A stretch of DNA of 51,210 nt. Source: Sediminimonas qiaohouensis DSM 21189. Lineage in GTDB: Bacteria; Pseudomonadota; Alphaproteobacteria; Rhodobacterales; Rhodobacteraceae. Location: the NCBI RefSeq assembly GCF_000423645.1, contig NZ_AUIJ01000019.1, positions 1 to 51,210 on the forward strand, in the 5' to 3' direction. The translations under genes and the position numbers were made by a program. The notes beneath the pieces are model-generated. The model was not told where the DNA came from. It saw only the letters and a program-made list of their open reading frames with translations, and ran no database searches. Shown here piece after piece: positions 1-8,541 of this stretch (the stretch's first letter is position 1; every line of letters starts with the position of its first letter).

Positions 1-317
1 GGTCAAGGACCGCGAAGTGCTGCTCAGTTTTTACGACTTCCCGGCCGAGCACTGGAAGCACATCCGCACATCAAATCCGATCGAGAGCACCTTCGCCACC
101 GTCCGCCACCGGACCGGCAAGACCAAGGGCTGCCTGAGCCGGAAAACCGGCCTCGCCATGGCCTTCAGGCTGATGATGTCAGCCCAGGCGAAATGGCGAA
201 AACTCGACGGTGCCAATCGGCTGCCGGAAATCGTCCAGGGGATTGCCTTCAAGGACGGGATCAAGCAACTTCAAGCCGCCGCCTGATCACGCCGTCACCA
301 ACTTTCGGGCATAGCTC
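1..317 (+). mobile_element. Right end of an IS256-family insertion sequence
   Basis: The left edge of the window lies inside an insertion sequence. It carries the last 94 codons of a mutator-type transposase, and about 30 bases after the stop codon the sequence switches to codons of a glycosyltransferase. I place the element end near 317, just before the first codon that fits the glycosyltransferase (319). The exact end is inferred, because the other terminal repeat and any target duplication are outside the window. Confidence 0.75.
2..286 (+). CDS. IS256-family transposase, C-terminal part (partial)
   Basis: This is the C-terminal end of a DDE transposase of the IS256/mutator family, the enzyme that moves the surrounding element. 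The frame is open from the window edge, so the true start is outside. The visible part has the family's typical end: a Tyr-Asp-Phe-Pro-Ala-Glu-His-Trp segment, then HIRTSNPIESTFATVRHRT, where the Glu of NPIEST is the position of the last catalytic acid, and a GCLSRKTGLAMAFRL stretch. It ends in TGA at 284-286. The catalytic Asp residues lie in the missing part, so intactness cannot be judged. Confidence 0.9.
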   Translation, partial: VKDREVLLSFYDFPAEHWKHIRTSNPIESTFATVRHRTGKTKGCLSRKTGLAMAFRLMMSAQAKWRKLDGANRLPEIVQGIAFKDGIKQLQAAA

Positions 318-1326
318 TGATACCAATGCCGTACAGGCGGCGCATGATCGTCCCACACCAAGGATTGGCGGCGTTGGCGTGGTCTTGGTAACGGTTGGGG
401 CGCTACTTTTTGCCCTGCCTAGTATTCCGCACGACTCTGCCGCGTGGTTCAGTCTCAGCCTCACGCCGGTATTCGTAGCGGGCCTTGTAGAGGATACCGG
501 CTATCCTGTCCGCCCCAACATTCGGTTGCTGGCGGCGGCTTTCTCCTCAGTTCTCGTCATAATGTTTCTCGATACCTGGATCACCCAAAGCGGCATCCCC
601 GGTCTTGATGCGGCTTTGACTTTCGCGCCCTTCGCCATTGCAGTCACGCTGCTCTGGACCACCGGCTTGTGCCATTCGTTCAACCTGATAGACGGGGTGA
701 ACGGACTGGCCGGAGGACTGGGAGTTCTGATCGCACTGGGTATCGCCACGATAGCGTGGCAAGTGGATGATCGGGCGGTGATGATGGCCGCGCTTGTAGT
801 CGCCGCGGCGCTATCAGGGTTTCTTGTGTTCAATTTCCCCCGTGGGCACGTCTTCATGGGAGATGCTGGCGCCTACGCGGTTGGTCATGTGCTTGCCTGG
901 CTCGGCATTTTCCTGGTGGTCCGCTCCGAGCAGGTCGCGGGGGTTTCTGTAGGGCTGATGTTCTTCTGGCCAGTCGCTGATACCTTTCTCGCAATTTACC
1001 GCCGCAGACGGGCCGGGCGCCGCGCCGATCAACCGGACCGGCTGCATTTCCACCAACTCGTGATGCGAGGGCTGGAAATCCGCGTTCTGGGGGCATCGCG
1101 TCGAGGTTTGTCAAACCCTCTCAGCACAGTGGTGGTGCTTCCCATGGCCGGTGCGCCGATCGTGATGGCAGTCTTTCTAAGGAACGATCCGCTCTGGGCG
1201 CTACTCAGCCTTGCCATGTTTGGCGCAATTTTTGTAACCACCTATAGCTTGGGGTTACGCATCACGCGCCGCGCTCCATGGCGCCGCGCTTTTCAACGGA
1301 TAGAGGCCCGACGCGGCAATCGCTGA
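193..1326 (+). CDS. Glycosyltransferase family 4 (WecA/MraY type), 5' end replaced by the IS
   Basis: A polytopic membrane enzyme of the polyprenyl-phosphate N-acetylhexosamine-1-phosphate transferase family, which starts lipid-linked glycan synthesis by moving a sugar phosphate from a UDP-sugar to undecaprenyl phosphate. Family signatures seen: PTPRIGG just after the junction, the FNLIDGVNGLAGG motif (residues 163-175), FMGDAG (221-226) and a His-x-His pair (285, 287), with several hydrophobic helices. Residues 1-42 of the open frame are IS sequence read out of frame with the transposase. Homology begins at residue 43 (base 319), so the native start, first helix and part of the cytoplasmic loop are missing. 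The VED (rather than DD) acidic motif is noted. It is probably a disrupted gene, although a fusion protein starting at 193 could in principle be made. The exact substrate is unknown. Confidence 0.8.
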   Translation: MAKTRRCQSAAGNRPGDCLQGRDQATSSRRLITPSPTFGHSSDTNAVQAAHDRPTPRIGGVGVVLVTVGALLFALPSIPHDSAAWFSLSLTPVFVAGLVEDTGYPVRPNIRLLAAAFSSVLVIMFLDTWITQSGIPGLDAALTFAPFAIAVTLLWTTGLCHSFNLIDGVNGLAGGLGVLIALGIATIAWQVDDRAVMMAALVVAAALSGFLVFNFPRGHVFMGDAGAYAVGHVLAWLGIFLVVRSEQVAGVSVGLMFFWPVADTFLAIYRRRRAGRRADQPDRLHFHQLVMRGLEIRVLGASRRGLSNPLSTVVVLPMAGAPIVMAVFLRNDPLWALLSLAMFGAIFVTTYSLGLRITRRAPWRRAFQRIEARRGNR

Positions 1327-1606
1327 GCTTCAGCCAAGCGTTCAATTGGTAGGTCGCAGATTCCAATCCTGCACGGTTCACCACCTCATCGAGGTATGAT
1401 CACGTGGCAACACATATGGTCGCGTGCGGGGCAATTGCTTGTACCTGGCTTACTCTGATGGATGCTGTCATGCCCACCATGCCGCTCGATCGGAGTTTCA
1501 CACCGATCCGAACGGATCATGTTGGAGGGTTCGGGGCCGCGGCAGCCATCTCACGGTGACGCGACCGAATCTTGAAATTCGGCGGCATGAGCGACATTTT
1601 GGGGGG
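1327..1606. other. Intergenic region with tRNA relic, upstream of the DmdA-like gene
   Basis: This 280-base stretch separates the truncated glycosyltransferase from the DmdA-like gene. Its left part holds a tRNA 3'-end relic (see separate entry). The frame of the downstream gene is open back to about 1424, but the translated sequence there resembles nothing I recognise, so I treat it as leader. No clear promoter or terminator was identified. Confidence 0.5.
1351..1383 (+). other. tRNA 3'-half-like relic (T-arm plus CCA)
   Basis: The segment reads like the end of a tRNA: a variable-loop-like AGGTC, a T-arm with GCAG (1356-1359) pairing with CTGC (1369-1372) around a TTCCAAT loop, eight bases, then CCA (1381-1383). 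No matching 5' half, D-arm or anticodon arm is evident upstream, so it is not a functional tRNA. Such fragments can be left by integration at a tRNA gene, but this is inference. Confidence 0.4.
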
Positions 1607-2926
1607 ATGGTACAACAAAACCGCTCCCATCCGAACGTACCGGGTGTTGATCAATCGGATCGGATCGTACCGACCAACCTGCGGCAGTCGGGTCCGACTC
1701 CGGTCCAACTGCTTATCTCTACCCGGGTACGCAAATCGCCGTTCTGGCACCTTTCGATCGAGGCCGGCGCCTGGCGCGCCACGGTTTACAATCGCATGTA
1801 TCACCCGCGCGGGTACGTAAAACCGGAAGACGGTGGCGCGATGGCCGAGTACCGGGCCTTGGTCAATGGGGTGACGCTTTGGAACGTCGCGGTCGAGCGC
1901 CAGATCCGCGTAAAAGGCCCCGATGCCGAGGATTTCGTCAACACAGTCATTACGCGCGATGCCACCCGGATCAAGCCGATGCGCGGGAAATACTGCATCT
2001 TGTGCAATGACAAGGGCGGTATCCTGAATGACCCGGTGTTGCTACGGCTTGGAAGGGACGAATTCTGGTTCTCCGTGTCAGATAGCGATCTCCTGTTGTG
2101 GCTGCAGGGGGTGAATACGCCGCGCCGCTGGAATGTCGAGATTGAAGAGATCGACGTGGCCCCCTTGCAAGTCCAGGGGCCGCTTTCAGAAGACCTGATG
2201 GCTGATCTGATAGGAGAGGAACTGCGCGACATTCCCTACTACGGGTTGATGGAAACCGAGATTGAAGGGTGCCCCGTGGTGGTGAGCCAGACCGGTTTCT
2301 CGGGCGAAAAGGGTTACGAGGTGTATGTCCGTGATGCGAGCCGGACGGCCGAAGCGGTCTGGTACGGGTTGCGCGGTGTCGGCGCGCGGTACGGCCTGCG
2401 GGTGATCGCACCGGCGCACCATCGCCGCATCGCTGCCGGTATCCTGAGTTGGGGGCAAGACATGGATGCAGAGACCTCGCCGTTTCAGGTGAACCTTGCC
2501 TACCAGGTGCCACGCAAGAAAACCGCGGACTACATCGGCAAGGCGGCCCTGGAGAAGCAGCGAGAGCAGATCGAGGCGGGAGACTACCCATTCAGCCTCA
2601 AGCTGGTCGGGCTGAAAATGGGGGGGCAGCCAATCATCGACTATGCGCCTGATTTCTGGCTGATCTGCGACGAAAGCGGCATTCGTTGCGGGTATGTCAC
2701 ATCACCCTGGTGGTCGCCGGAATTGGAAACGAACATTGCGCTTGGCTACGTTCCGTGGGGGAAAACGGCCATTGGAACGCGACTGCATGTAGAACTGCCC
2801 GAAAGCTATTGCGAGATCGCAGGCCAGCCCGTTGACGCCATAGTGAGCGAGGTACCTTTCGTCGCATCCGAACACCCGAGCGCGCGCGAGCAAGCCAAGA
2901 TAATCGGCCAAGACAGTAGCGACTGA
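1607..2926 (+). CDS. DmdA/GcvT-family folate-dependent demethylase (aminomethyltransferase-like)
   Basis: A protein of the glycine-cleavage T-protein superfamily. It most resembles the DmdA branch, whose founder demethylates dimethylsulfoniopropionate by passing a methyl group to tetrahydrofolate. Like DmdA it has an RVRKSPF...TVYNRM N-terminal segment, LWNVAVERQ, GGILNDPVLLRL, a QGP motif, GYEVYV, a WGQDM...SPF segment and DYIGKAAL, and near the C-terminus SPELETNIALGYV. Homology reaches back to about base 1724, so the frequently plausible ATG at 1796 is too late. ATG 1607 is the nearest in-frame ATG upstream, although its first 35 or so residues are not recognisable. The substrate is uncertain: members of this family also demethylate other methylated compounds. 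There is no linked dmdB-D or other folate gene. The IS-flanked setting suggests an accessory locus. Confidence 0.65.
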   Translation: MVQQNRSHPNVPGVDQSDRIVPTNLRQSGPTPVQLLISTRVRKSPFWHLSIEAGAWRATVYNRMYHPRGYVKPEDGGAMAEYRALVNGVTLWNVAVERQIRVKGPDAEDFVNTVITRDATRIKPMRGKYCILCNDKGGILNDPVLLRLGRDEFWFSVSDSDLLLWLQGVNTPRRWNVEIEEIDVAPLQVQGPLSEDLMADLIGEELRDIPYYGLMETEIEGCPVVVSQTGFSGEKGYEVYVRDASRTAEAVWYGLRGVGARYGLRVIAPAHHRRIAAGILSWGQDMDAETSPFQVNLAYQVPRKKTADYIGKAALEKQREQIEAGDYPFSLKLVGLKMGGQPIIDYAPDFWLICDESGIRCGYVTSPWWSPELETNIALGYVPWGKTAIGTRLHVELPESYCEIAGQPVDAIVSEVPFVASEHPSAREQAKIIGQDSSD

Positions 2927-3164
2927 ACCTGCGGCACCTCTCCCATGGTGACCTTGGCACATTAGCGGCATCTACCACTACTACCTCGGGGTCTTGGAAT
3001 AGCATCTGTTGTAAAAACGCGCCTGCCAGGTACAGTGCGTCAAGTGAATGCGCGCAAGAATTGCATTTACCTTGACGAGTTGTGAATACATTATGCGTAA
3101 AAACGGGAAAATCCGATCACCCGAGCGCGCAGCGCCGGATTGAGCAGGCTGAGGCGTCAGATTT

Positions 3165-6100
3165 ATGGTTCACTCCTACGACATGCTGTCTACCCGACTG
3201 ATGGGTATGCTGCTTCGCGCCCCCCCGCAGGAGACAGACGCCACACTTTGCAACGTATTGACCGAGTTGGGCACGGACCTGAAATGCAAGGCATTTCTTG
3301 TTCTTCAGGATGGAGAGGGGTTTGCATCGCATGGATCTGTCTGCCCTGAAGACGCAATCGCACGCTTCATCAAGCCATGGAAAAAGACGCTTTCGCAAGG
3401 CAGTGTTGTGCATGCAGAGGATACTGCCGCAAAAGGTGACCGGGATCACAAACGCCCGCTTCTTGTTCCGGTAGTTATTCAGAACGAGTTGGTAGGAGTT
3501 CTAGCGCTGCTCGGCGCAGAATTCCCGCAAGACTGCACAGGCGCGCTCTCTGCTGTAGCGGAGGGAATGGTGAACGCCTGGACCCGCAGCAAGGCGAGCG
3601 AGCAGGAGCCTCACGATGCCATGCGCCCCCCTAGTGCCGAGCTATTGCAAGCCCTGGAAACGATCGACGACGCCTTTGCCCTATTCGACAAGAATGACCG
3701 CCTGGTCATGTGCAACGAGCGCTACAGGGAAATCTATTCCCTGACTGCGCCGGCCATGAAGCCCGGTGTCACGTTTGAGGAAATCGAGCGCTATGCCGTC
3801 CAGCACGGTCAACTCACCGACGCGAATGGCCGCGAGGACGAGTGGATCAAGGAGCGGCTGTGGGATCGCAAGCACGCCAAAAAGGACACCGTTCAAACGC
3901 TATCGAACGGGCGCATCACGCGGGTGCGCGAGCGGCGCACAGTTGATGGCGGCCTGATTGCAGTTCACACCGACATAACAGAGATGCGTGAGGCCGAGGA
4001 GCGTTTTGAAAACGTTATTACCGGCGCACGCGTAGGATCCTGGGAGTTGGACGTACCAACAGGCAAGAACACGATAAACCAACGATGGGCCGAGATTCTG
4101 GGATACTCGCTCCATGAGCTTGAACCATCTACGATGTTGGGCTTCTGGGATCTTTGTCACGAAGACGATCGTGATCGCGTCAAGGCCGCGCTAGACAAAT
4201 GCATCGAGGGCGAGGCCAACGACTTCACCTTGGACTTCAGGATGCGTCACAAGTTTGGTCACTGGACCTGGATTCAATCCCGTGGCCAGGTTCTGAGGCG
4301 GGATGCGCAAGGCAAGGCGCTATTGCTGGCCGGTATACACCTTGATGTTTCCGCCGAACGAGCGGCACGTGATCGGCTGGAGCGGCGCGAGGCGCTTTTC
4401 CGCCATATCTACGACATCGCGCCAAGCGGGATCATGCAGCTTGATTTTGAATCCGGCGCCATTCTCCATTCGAACGCCACGATGGAGCAGATCACCGGGC
4501 ATTCCCGCGACGAATTGCGCCGCATGTCTTTTACGGACCTTATGGCCGAAACAGACGACATGCCGCCGGTGCGCCATTTCATCCTCGAGATGCGAGAGAC
4601 GGGTGGGTTTGCACCGATCGAAGTCAAGTACAGGCACAAATCCGGCGCGCATGTGCCCGTTGAGGTGCGCGGCGCGGTAGGAGAAGATCCTAGAGGACGC
4701 AAAACGGTCTGGTGCTTTGTCATTGACTTGTCCGACCGGATCGAAAGAGAACGCGAGCGCATGGCGGCAGCCGAGTCCGCGCGCGCCGCGCACGAAACAC
4801 TGACAACTGCGATCGAAGCATTGCCAGATGGCTTTGTATTGGTGGATGCGGATGACCGCCTCATCCTCTTCAATAGCACCTATCGCGATCTATATCCCGA
4901 GATCTCGAACGAGATTTCGGTAGGACGGAAGATCTCTGATATTCAGCGCGCTGGCATTGAGCACGGCATCTATGCGGATGCCGATTACGATGCGCAAGCC
5001 TGGTTGGACGAAATGCGTGCCGATGCCGAGAACGAAAAACGTGACACGCTATTACACCTTGCGGACGGGCGCACCATCCGCCTGCTTGAGCAGACAACAC
5101 CCAACGGCGGACGCGTAGGACTCAGGATCGACGTGACGGAAATCGTCGAAGCAGAGCGCCGCTTGGCCGATATTATCAGCGGCGCACAAGTTGGCACATT
5201 CCAAGCCGATTTGAGAAACGGCACAAACAACATTAACGACCGTTGGGCCAACATGATCGGCTATGACCGTGCGGAATTGGAGCCGATGACATTATCGCGG
5301 TTCCGGGACTTCGTGCACCCGGACGATGTTGAAAAACTGGCGCAAGAGGACACTCACCTCACCGAAGGGCGACGGGTATTCGAGAACGAACTACGCCTGC
5401 GCCACAAAGACGGGCACTACATATGGGTGCTGAGCCGCGGGCGCGTTACCCGCCGTGCGCCAGATGGCCGTGCGCTGATGATGTCAGGGGTTCATATCAA
5501 CATCAGTGAGCAAAAGGCGCGCGAAGCAGCCATCGCAGAAGCAAAAGCCGAGCTTGAAGCCACTATCGAAGAACGCGATCTGGCAGAGCAGAGATTTTAC
5601 GATATTTCAAGCGTTTCGAACAACTGGTACTGGGAACAGGGACCGGACCTGCGCTTTACTTTCATATCCGAAAGCGTCCGCGGCGCAACCGGGACTGAAC
5701 CCGAGGTGTTCTATGGCAAGACTCGCAATGAAGTAGTCAGCGTGAATCCTGCAGCGGTCGCTGCGGCCGACTGGGACAGCTTGAACAAGACCATTGAAGC
5801 CAGGGAGCCATTCCGGGATTTCACCTATCTCATGCCCAAGCAGGGGTCTGGTGGCGACAGGTGGTTCCGCATATCGGGGGCTCCGGTCTTCGACAATGAC
5901 GGTGAATTCACTGGCTACCGCGGAGTGGGTGCAGATGTCACCGAATTGGTGGAGGCAACGGAACGCGCCGAAGCGGCCAACCAGGCGAAATCGCAATTCC
6001 TCGCCAACATGAGCCACGAAATCCGCACACCTCTCAACGGGGTGCTAGGGATGGCCGAGCTCCTGGAATCGTCAATCACCGACCCCGAACAGCATCGCAT

Positions 6101-7094
6101 GATTGCCTTGATCCGCCAGTCGGGCGAGGCGCTGCTGAACATTCTCAATGATCTTCTGGACATGTCCAAGATCGAGGCGGGACGCCTGGAACTGGAATAT
6201 GCGCCATTCAGAGTGGATAATCTTGCCCGCCGCCTAGAAGATATTCACACCCTCAAGGCCGACGAAAAAGGCCTGACACTTGATGTTCTAATCGGATCAG
6301 GGAGTGAGTTACCCCGAATTGGCGATTCTCATCGTGTCCAGCAGATCCTGCACAACCTCTTGAGCAACGCGATCAAGTTTACCGAGACTGGCGGCATCAC
6401 CCTCACTGTTTCAGGCCGAGCAGGGCGGCCACTCAAGATCACCGTCTCTGACACCGGAATCGGGATGACCGATGAGCAGGCCGCGCGCTTGTTCGAGGAT
6501 TTCACGCAAGCCGACAGCTCGATCACGCGCCGATTTGGAGGCACCGGACTGGGCATGTCGATCGTGCGCCAGCTCGTTCTGCTGATGGAAGGCGATATCA
6601 AGGTTCAGAGCCATCCAGGAGAAGGGACAACGATAACTGTCGAGCTCCCACTGGACATAGCCACGCAAGAGCTAGAGCCTTCTCCCGGGCTGGCAAATGA
6701 CGAGGCCTGCTCATTTGAGGGGCGCCGTATTCTGGCTGCGGATGATAACGCTGCCAATCGTGAAATCCTGTCTGCGATGCTGAAACGGCTAGGTGTAAAT
6801 GCAACCATCGTCACGGACGGACAGGAGGCCATCAATGAGGCGCGTTCCTCCGACTATGACCTTATTCTGCTCGACATTTCGATGCCGGTGAAGGACGGGA
6901 TGACGGCATTGCACGAAATCAGAGACATTGAAGAGGCGGCGGGGAAACCACCCACGCCGATCATCGCCGTAACGGCCAACGCCATGGCGCATCAGATTGC
7001 CGAATACGTGATAGCTGGCTTCGACTCTCATGTTCCAAAGCCATTTGGCCTCAAGGACCTGAAGCAAGCCCTCTCGGCACTGCTTGCGACCTGA
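3165..7094 (+). CDS. Hybrid sensor histidine kinase with GAF-like and six PAS domains
   Basis: A 1309-residue sensor kinase without an obvious membrane anchor, probably cytoplasmic. Domains in order: a GAF-like N-terminus (about 20-135); PAS units starting near 158, 279, 403, 547, 665 and 809; HisKA with phospho-accepting His951 in SHEIRTPLNG; an HATPase domain from about 1054 with the N box LLSNAIKF, DTGIGM and GGTGLGMS; and a C-terminal receiver (about 1186-1305) with Asp1237 in LLDISMP. The PAS units at 158/279 resemble those at 547/665, pointing to internal duplication. It converges on an HPt gene and two receiver genes on the other strand. These are natural partners, because a hybrid kinase needs a separate HPt to pass phosphate on. 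The ligand is unknown. Confidence 0.93.
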   Translation: MVHSYDMLSTRLMGMLLRAPPQETDATLCNVLTELGTDLKCKAFLVLQDGEGFASHGSVCPEDAIARFIKPWKKTLSQGSVVHAEDTAAKGDRDHKRPLLVPVVIQNELVGVLALLGAEFPQDCTGALSAVAEGMVNAWTRSKASEQEPHDAMRPPSAELLQALETIDDAFALFDKNDRLVMCNERYREIYSLTAPAMKPGVTFEEIERYAVQHGQLTDANGREDEWIKERLWDRKHAKKDTVQTLSNGRITRVRERRTVDGGLIAVHTDITEMREAEERFENVITGARVGSWELDVPTGKNTINQRWAEILGYSLHELEPSTMLGFWDLCHEDDRDRVKAALDKCIEGEANDFTLDFRMRHKFGHWTWIQSRGQVLRRDAQGKALLLAGIHLDVSAERAARDRLERREALFRHIYDIAPSGIMQLDFESGAILHSNATMEQITGHSRDELRRMSFTDLMAETDDMPPVRHFILEMRETGGFAPIEVKYRHKSGAHVPVEVRGAVGEDPRGRKTVWCFVIDLSDRIERERERMAAAESARAAHETLTTAIEALPDGFVLVDADDRLILFNSTYRDLYPEISNEISVGRKISDIQRAGIEHGIYADADYDAQAWLDEMRADAENEKRDTLLHLADGRTIRLLEQTTPNGGRVGLRIDVTEIVEAERRLADIISGAQVGTFQADLRNGTNNINDRWANMIGYDRAELEPMTLSRFRDFVHPDDVEKLAQEDTHLTEGRRVFENELRLRHKDGHYIWVLSRGRVTRRAPDGRALMMSGVHINISEQKAREAAIAEAKAELEATIEERDLAEQRFYDISSVSNNWYWEQGPDLRFTFISESVRGATGTEPEVFYGKTRNEVVSVNPAAVAAADWDSLNKTIEAREPFRDFTYLMPKQGSGGDRWFRISGAPVFDNDGEFTGYRGVGADVTELVEATERAEAANQAKSQFLANMSHEIRTPLNGVLGMAELLESSITDPEQHRMIALIRQSGEALLNILNDLLDMSKIEAGRLELEYAPFRVDNLARRLEDIHTLKADEKGLTLDVLIGSGSELPRIGDSHRVQQILHNLLSNAIKFTETGGITLTVSGRAGRPLKITVSDTGIGMTDEQAARLFEDFTQADSSITRRFGGTGLGMSIVRQLVLLMEGDIKVQSHPGEGTTITVELPLDIATQELEPSPGLANDEACSFEGRRILAADDNAANREILSAMLKRLGVNATIVTDGQEAINEARSSDYDLILLDISMPVKDGMTALHEIRDIEEAAGKPPTPIIAVTANAMAHQIAEYVIAGFDSHVPKPFGLKDLKQALSALLAT

Positions 7095-7109
7095 TCCGGC
7101 CCAGAAAGC

Positions 7110-7478
7110 TCAGTCGTCGAGCTTCATTTCGAGCAGTTCCAGAAGTGGTTCCAGAACCTCATCGACCGAAGCCAGGCGATCACCATCATCTAACGCTGAC
7201 GCCTCGCATTCCAAGACTCGACGCTCGACCGTGCTGGCCGCTTCGCCAATTTCTTCATAACCTACAGACCCCGCAATACCCGCGATCTTGTGGGCCAATT
7301 GGCCAATTTCCTTCAAGGATTCCTTTGAGGAATGCCCATTCCTGGCCTCGCGCCTTAGCGCTTCGAATGACAAGATGTGGCCTTCAATCGCTTCGATAAA
7401 TCGGGCGCGCACAGGAGCCAGCGCACGCTCCAGGATCGCATCTTGCTCGGCAGTGATGTCAGGTTTTTTTTGTACCAT
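7110..7478 (-). CDS. HPt domain phosphotransfer protein
   Basis: A 122-residue single-domain histidine phosphotransfer protein. The HPt core is LAHKIAGIAGSVGYEEIG with phosphorylatable His63, followed by the Lys and spaced glycines typical of the fold, in an otherwise helical acidic protein. It lies one base after the stop codon of the REC/GGDEF-like gene, so the two form an operon. It faces the 3' end of the hybrid kinase only 15 bases away. I infer that it relays phosphate from the kinase's receiver to the two response regulators in this cluster. Confidence 0.88.
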   Translation of the reverse strand: MVQKKPDITAEQDAILERALAPVRARFIEAIEGHILSFEALRREARNGHSSKESLKEIGQLAHKIAGIAGSVGYEEIGEAASTVERRVLECEASALDDGDRLASVDEVLEPLLELLEMKLDD

Positions 7479-7479
7479 A

Positions 7480-8430
7480 TTACTTCAATGCTCGTTTCCA
7501 TGCCGGTTCTGGCATTGGATCCTTGGGTTGGGCGTCGGCAAGCGCGCGCGTCAGGATCTGATCCGCTCGCGTCAGTGAAAAGACGTTGCTTCTGACAGGC
7601 TGACCAACCCGCACGCGCGGCACGGGCATGCCATCGGCGGCGTAGAGCCCCGAGAAATCCGACAATGCGAGGCGCAGCTCATCCTCGATCTGCTCGGTAT
7701 CAATCTCGTTCATTCGCGGCAGCAGACAAATGAAATCGCCGCCGCCCGCATGCGCGAACATCAGGTTGTTGGCTTTCATCACCTCAAATATCACGGTGGC
7801 GACGTCACCCAACATGTACTCGAATTGCAAACCAGGCGCACGCCGGTATATCGCGGCGGCATTTTCAACACTGAACCCAAGCGCCGCGATCGAAAACATC
7901 TGCTTGCGACCCAGTGTCAGAACGTAGTTTTCCAAGGCGAGGTATTCGACCAAACCCCCGATACCGTCCATGAACAAAGGGGTTTCAAATGGGGCCGGCT
8001 CTTGGCTCTCCGCAGCATGGGCAACGACAGAAACCGCGTTGGCCCGGCGGCGCTCTTCGACGAGACGTTCGACCATCCCCATACGCGCCTTGAGGTCGAT
8101 CCTGTCGAGGGGCTTGTTGATATAGTCCGTCGCGCCGGCCGAAAAGGCGGCATCAATCGATTCGCGTTCTGAAACGCGCGTTAGCATCAGGATCGGCGTG
8201 CGCTTGTAGGCCGGCTTCTCGCGAACAGCGCCTATCAGCGTGATGCCATCCATTTCAGGCATCTGAATATCGAACAGGCAGCAATCAAACGGAACCGAGG
8301 CCTTGTCCATCGCGACCAGCGCCTCCGCGCCGGAATTCGCAAGTGTGACGTCCTGGTATCCAAGCTGGCTCAAAGACGTTTTCACGACTTCCAGCAAAAG
8401 CGGTTCGTCATCTACCGCGAGAATTCTCAT
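7480..8430 (-). CDS. Response regulator with a degenerate GGDEF-type output domain
   Basis: A 316-residue regulator. Residues 1-120 are a receiver with the acidic pair Asp7-Asp8, phospho-acceptor Asp54 in LFDIQMPEMDG, and the conserved Lys in INKPL. Residues from about 160 look like a diguanylate-cyclase fold, but the signature is AGGGDF in place of GGDEF, so cyclase activity is doubtful and the domain may act in binding or interaction. It is first in an operon with the HPt gene. A 17-base palindrome lies about 90 bases upstream of its start. The receiver assignment is secure; the output role is inferred. Confidence 0.85.
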   Translation of the reverse strand: MRILAVDDEPLLLEVVKTSLSQLGYQDVTLANSGAEALVAMDKASVPFDCCLFDIQMPEMDGITLIGAVREKPAYKRTPILMLTRVSERESIDAAFSAGATDYINKPLDRIDLKARMGMVERLVEERRRANAVSVVAHAAESQEPAPFETPLFMDGIGGLVEYLALENYVLTLGRKQMFSIAALGFSVENAAAIYRRAPGLQFEYMLGDVATVIFEVMKANNLMFAHAGGGDFICLLPRMNEIDTEQIEDELRLALSDFSGLYAADGMPVPRVRVGQPVRSNVFSLTRADQILTRALADAQPKDPMPEPAWKRALK

Positions 8431-8521
8431 ACCTGCCTCATTCCAACAATACTCGGAGCACGTTAGTATGCTACCATGGGTTGATCCTAAACATACAGTA
8501 GGTCAATTTTTGGGCAAATCT

Positions 8522-8538
8522 TAGGTCAAATCGACCTA
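8522..8538. repeat. Palindrome TAGGTC-n5-GACCTA, candidate operator
   Basis: A perfect 6-base inverted repeat separated by AAATC lies between the stand-alone receiver gene and the REC/GGDEF-like gene. A further AGGTCAA copy occurs about 30 bases away (around 8500). There is no T-run on the transcribed strand after the hairpin, so a terminator is unlikely. An operator for the downstream regulator gene is more plausible. Confidence 0.35.
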
Positions 8539-8541
8539 TTC

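Noticed and set aside
1424-1606. Longer N-terminus for the DmdA-like gene
   Set aside because: The frame is open, but the translation has no family resemblance, so a later ATG was preferred.
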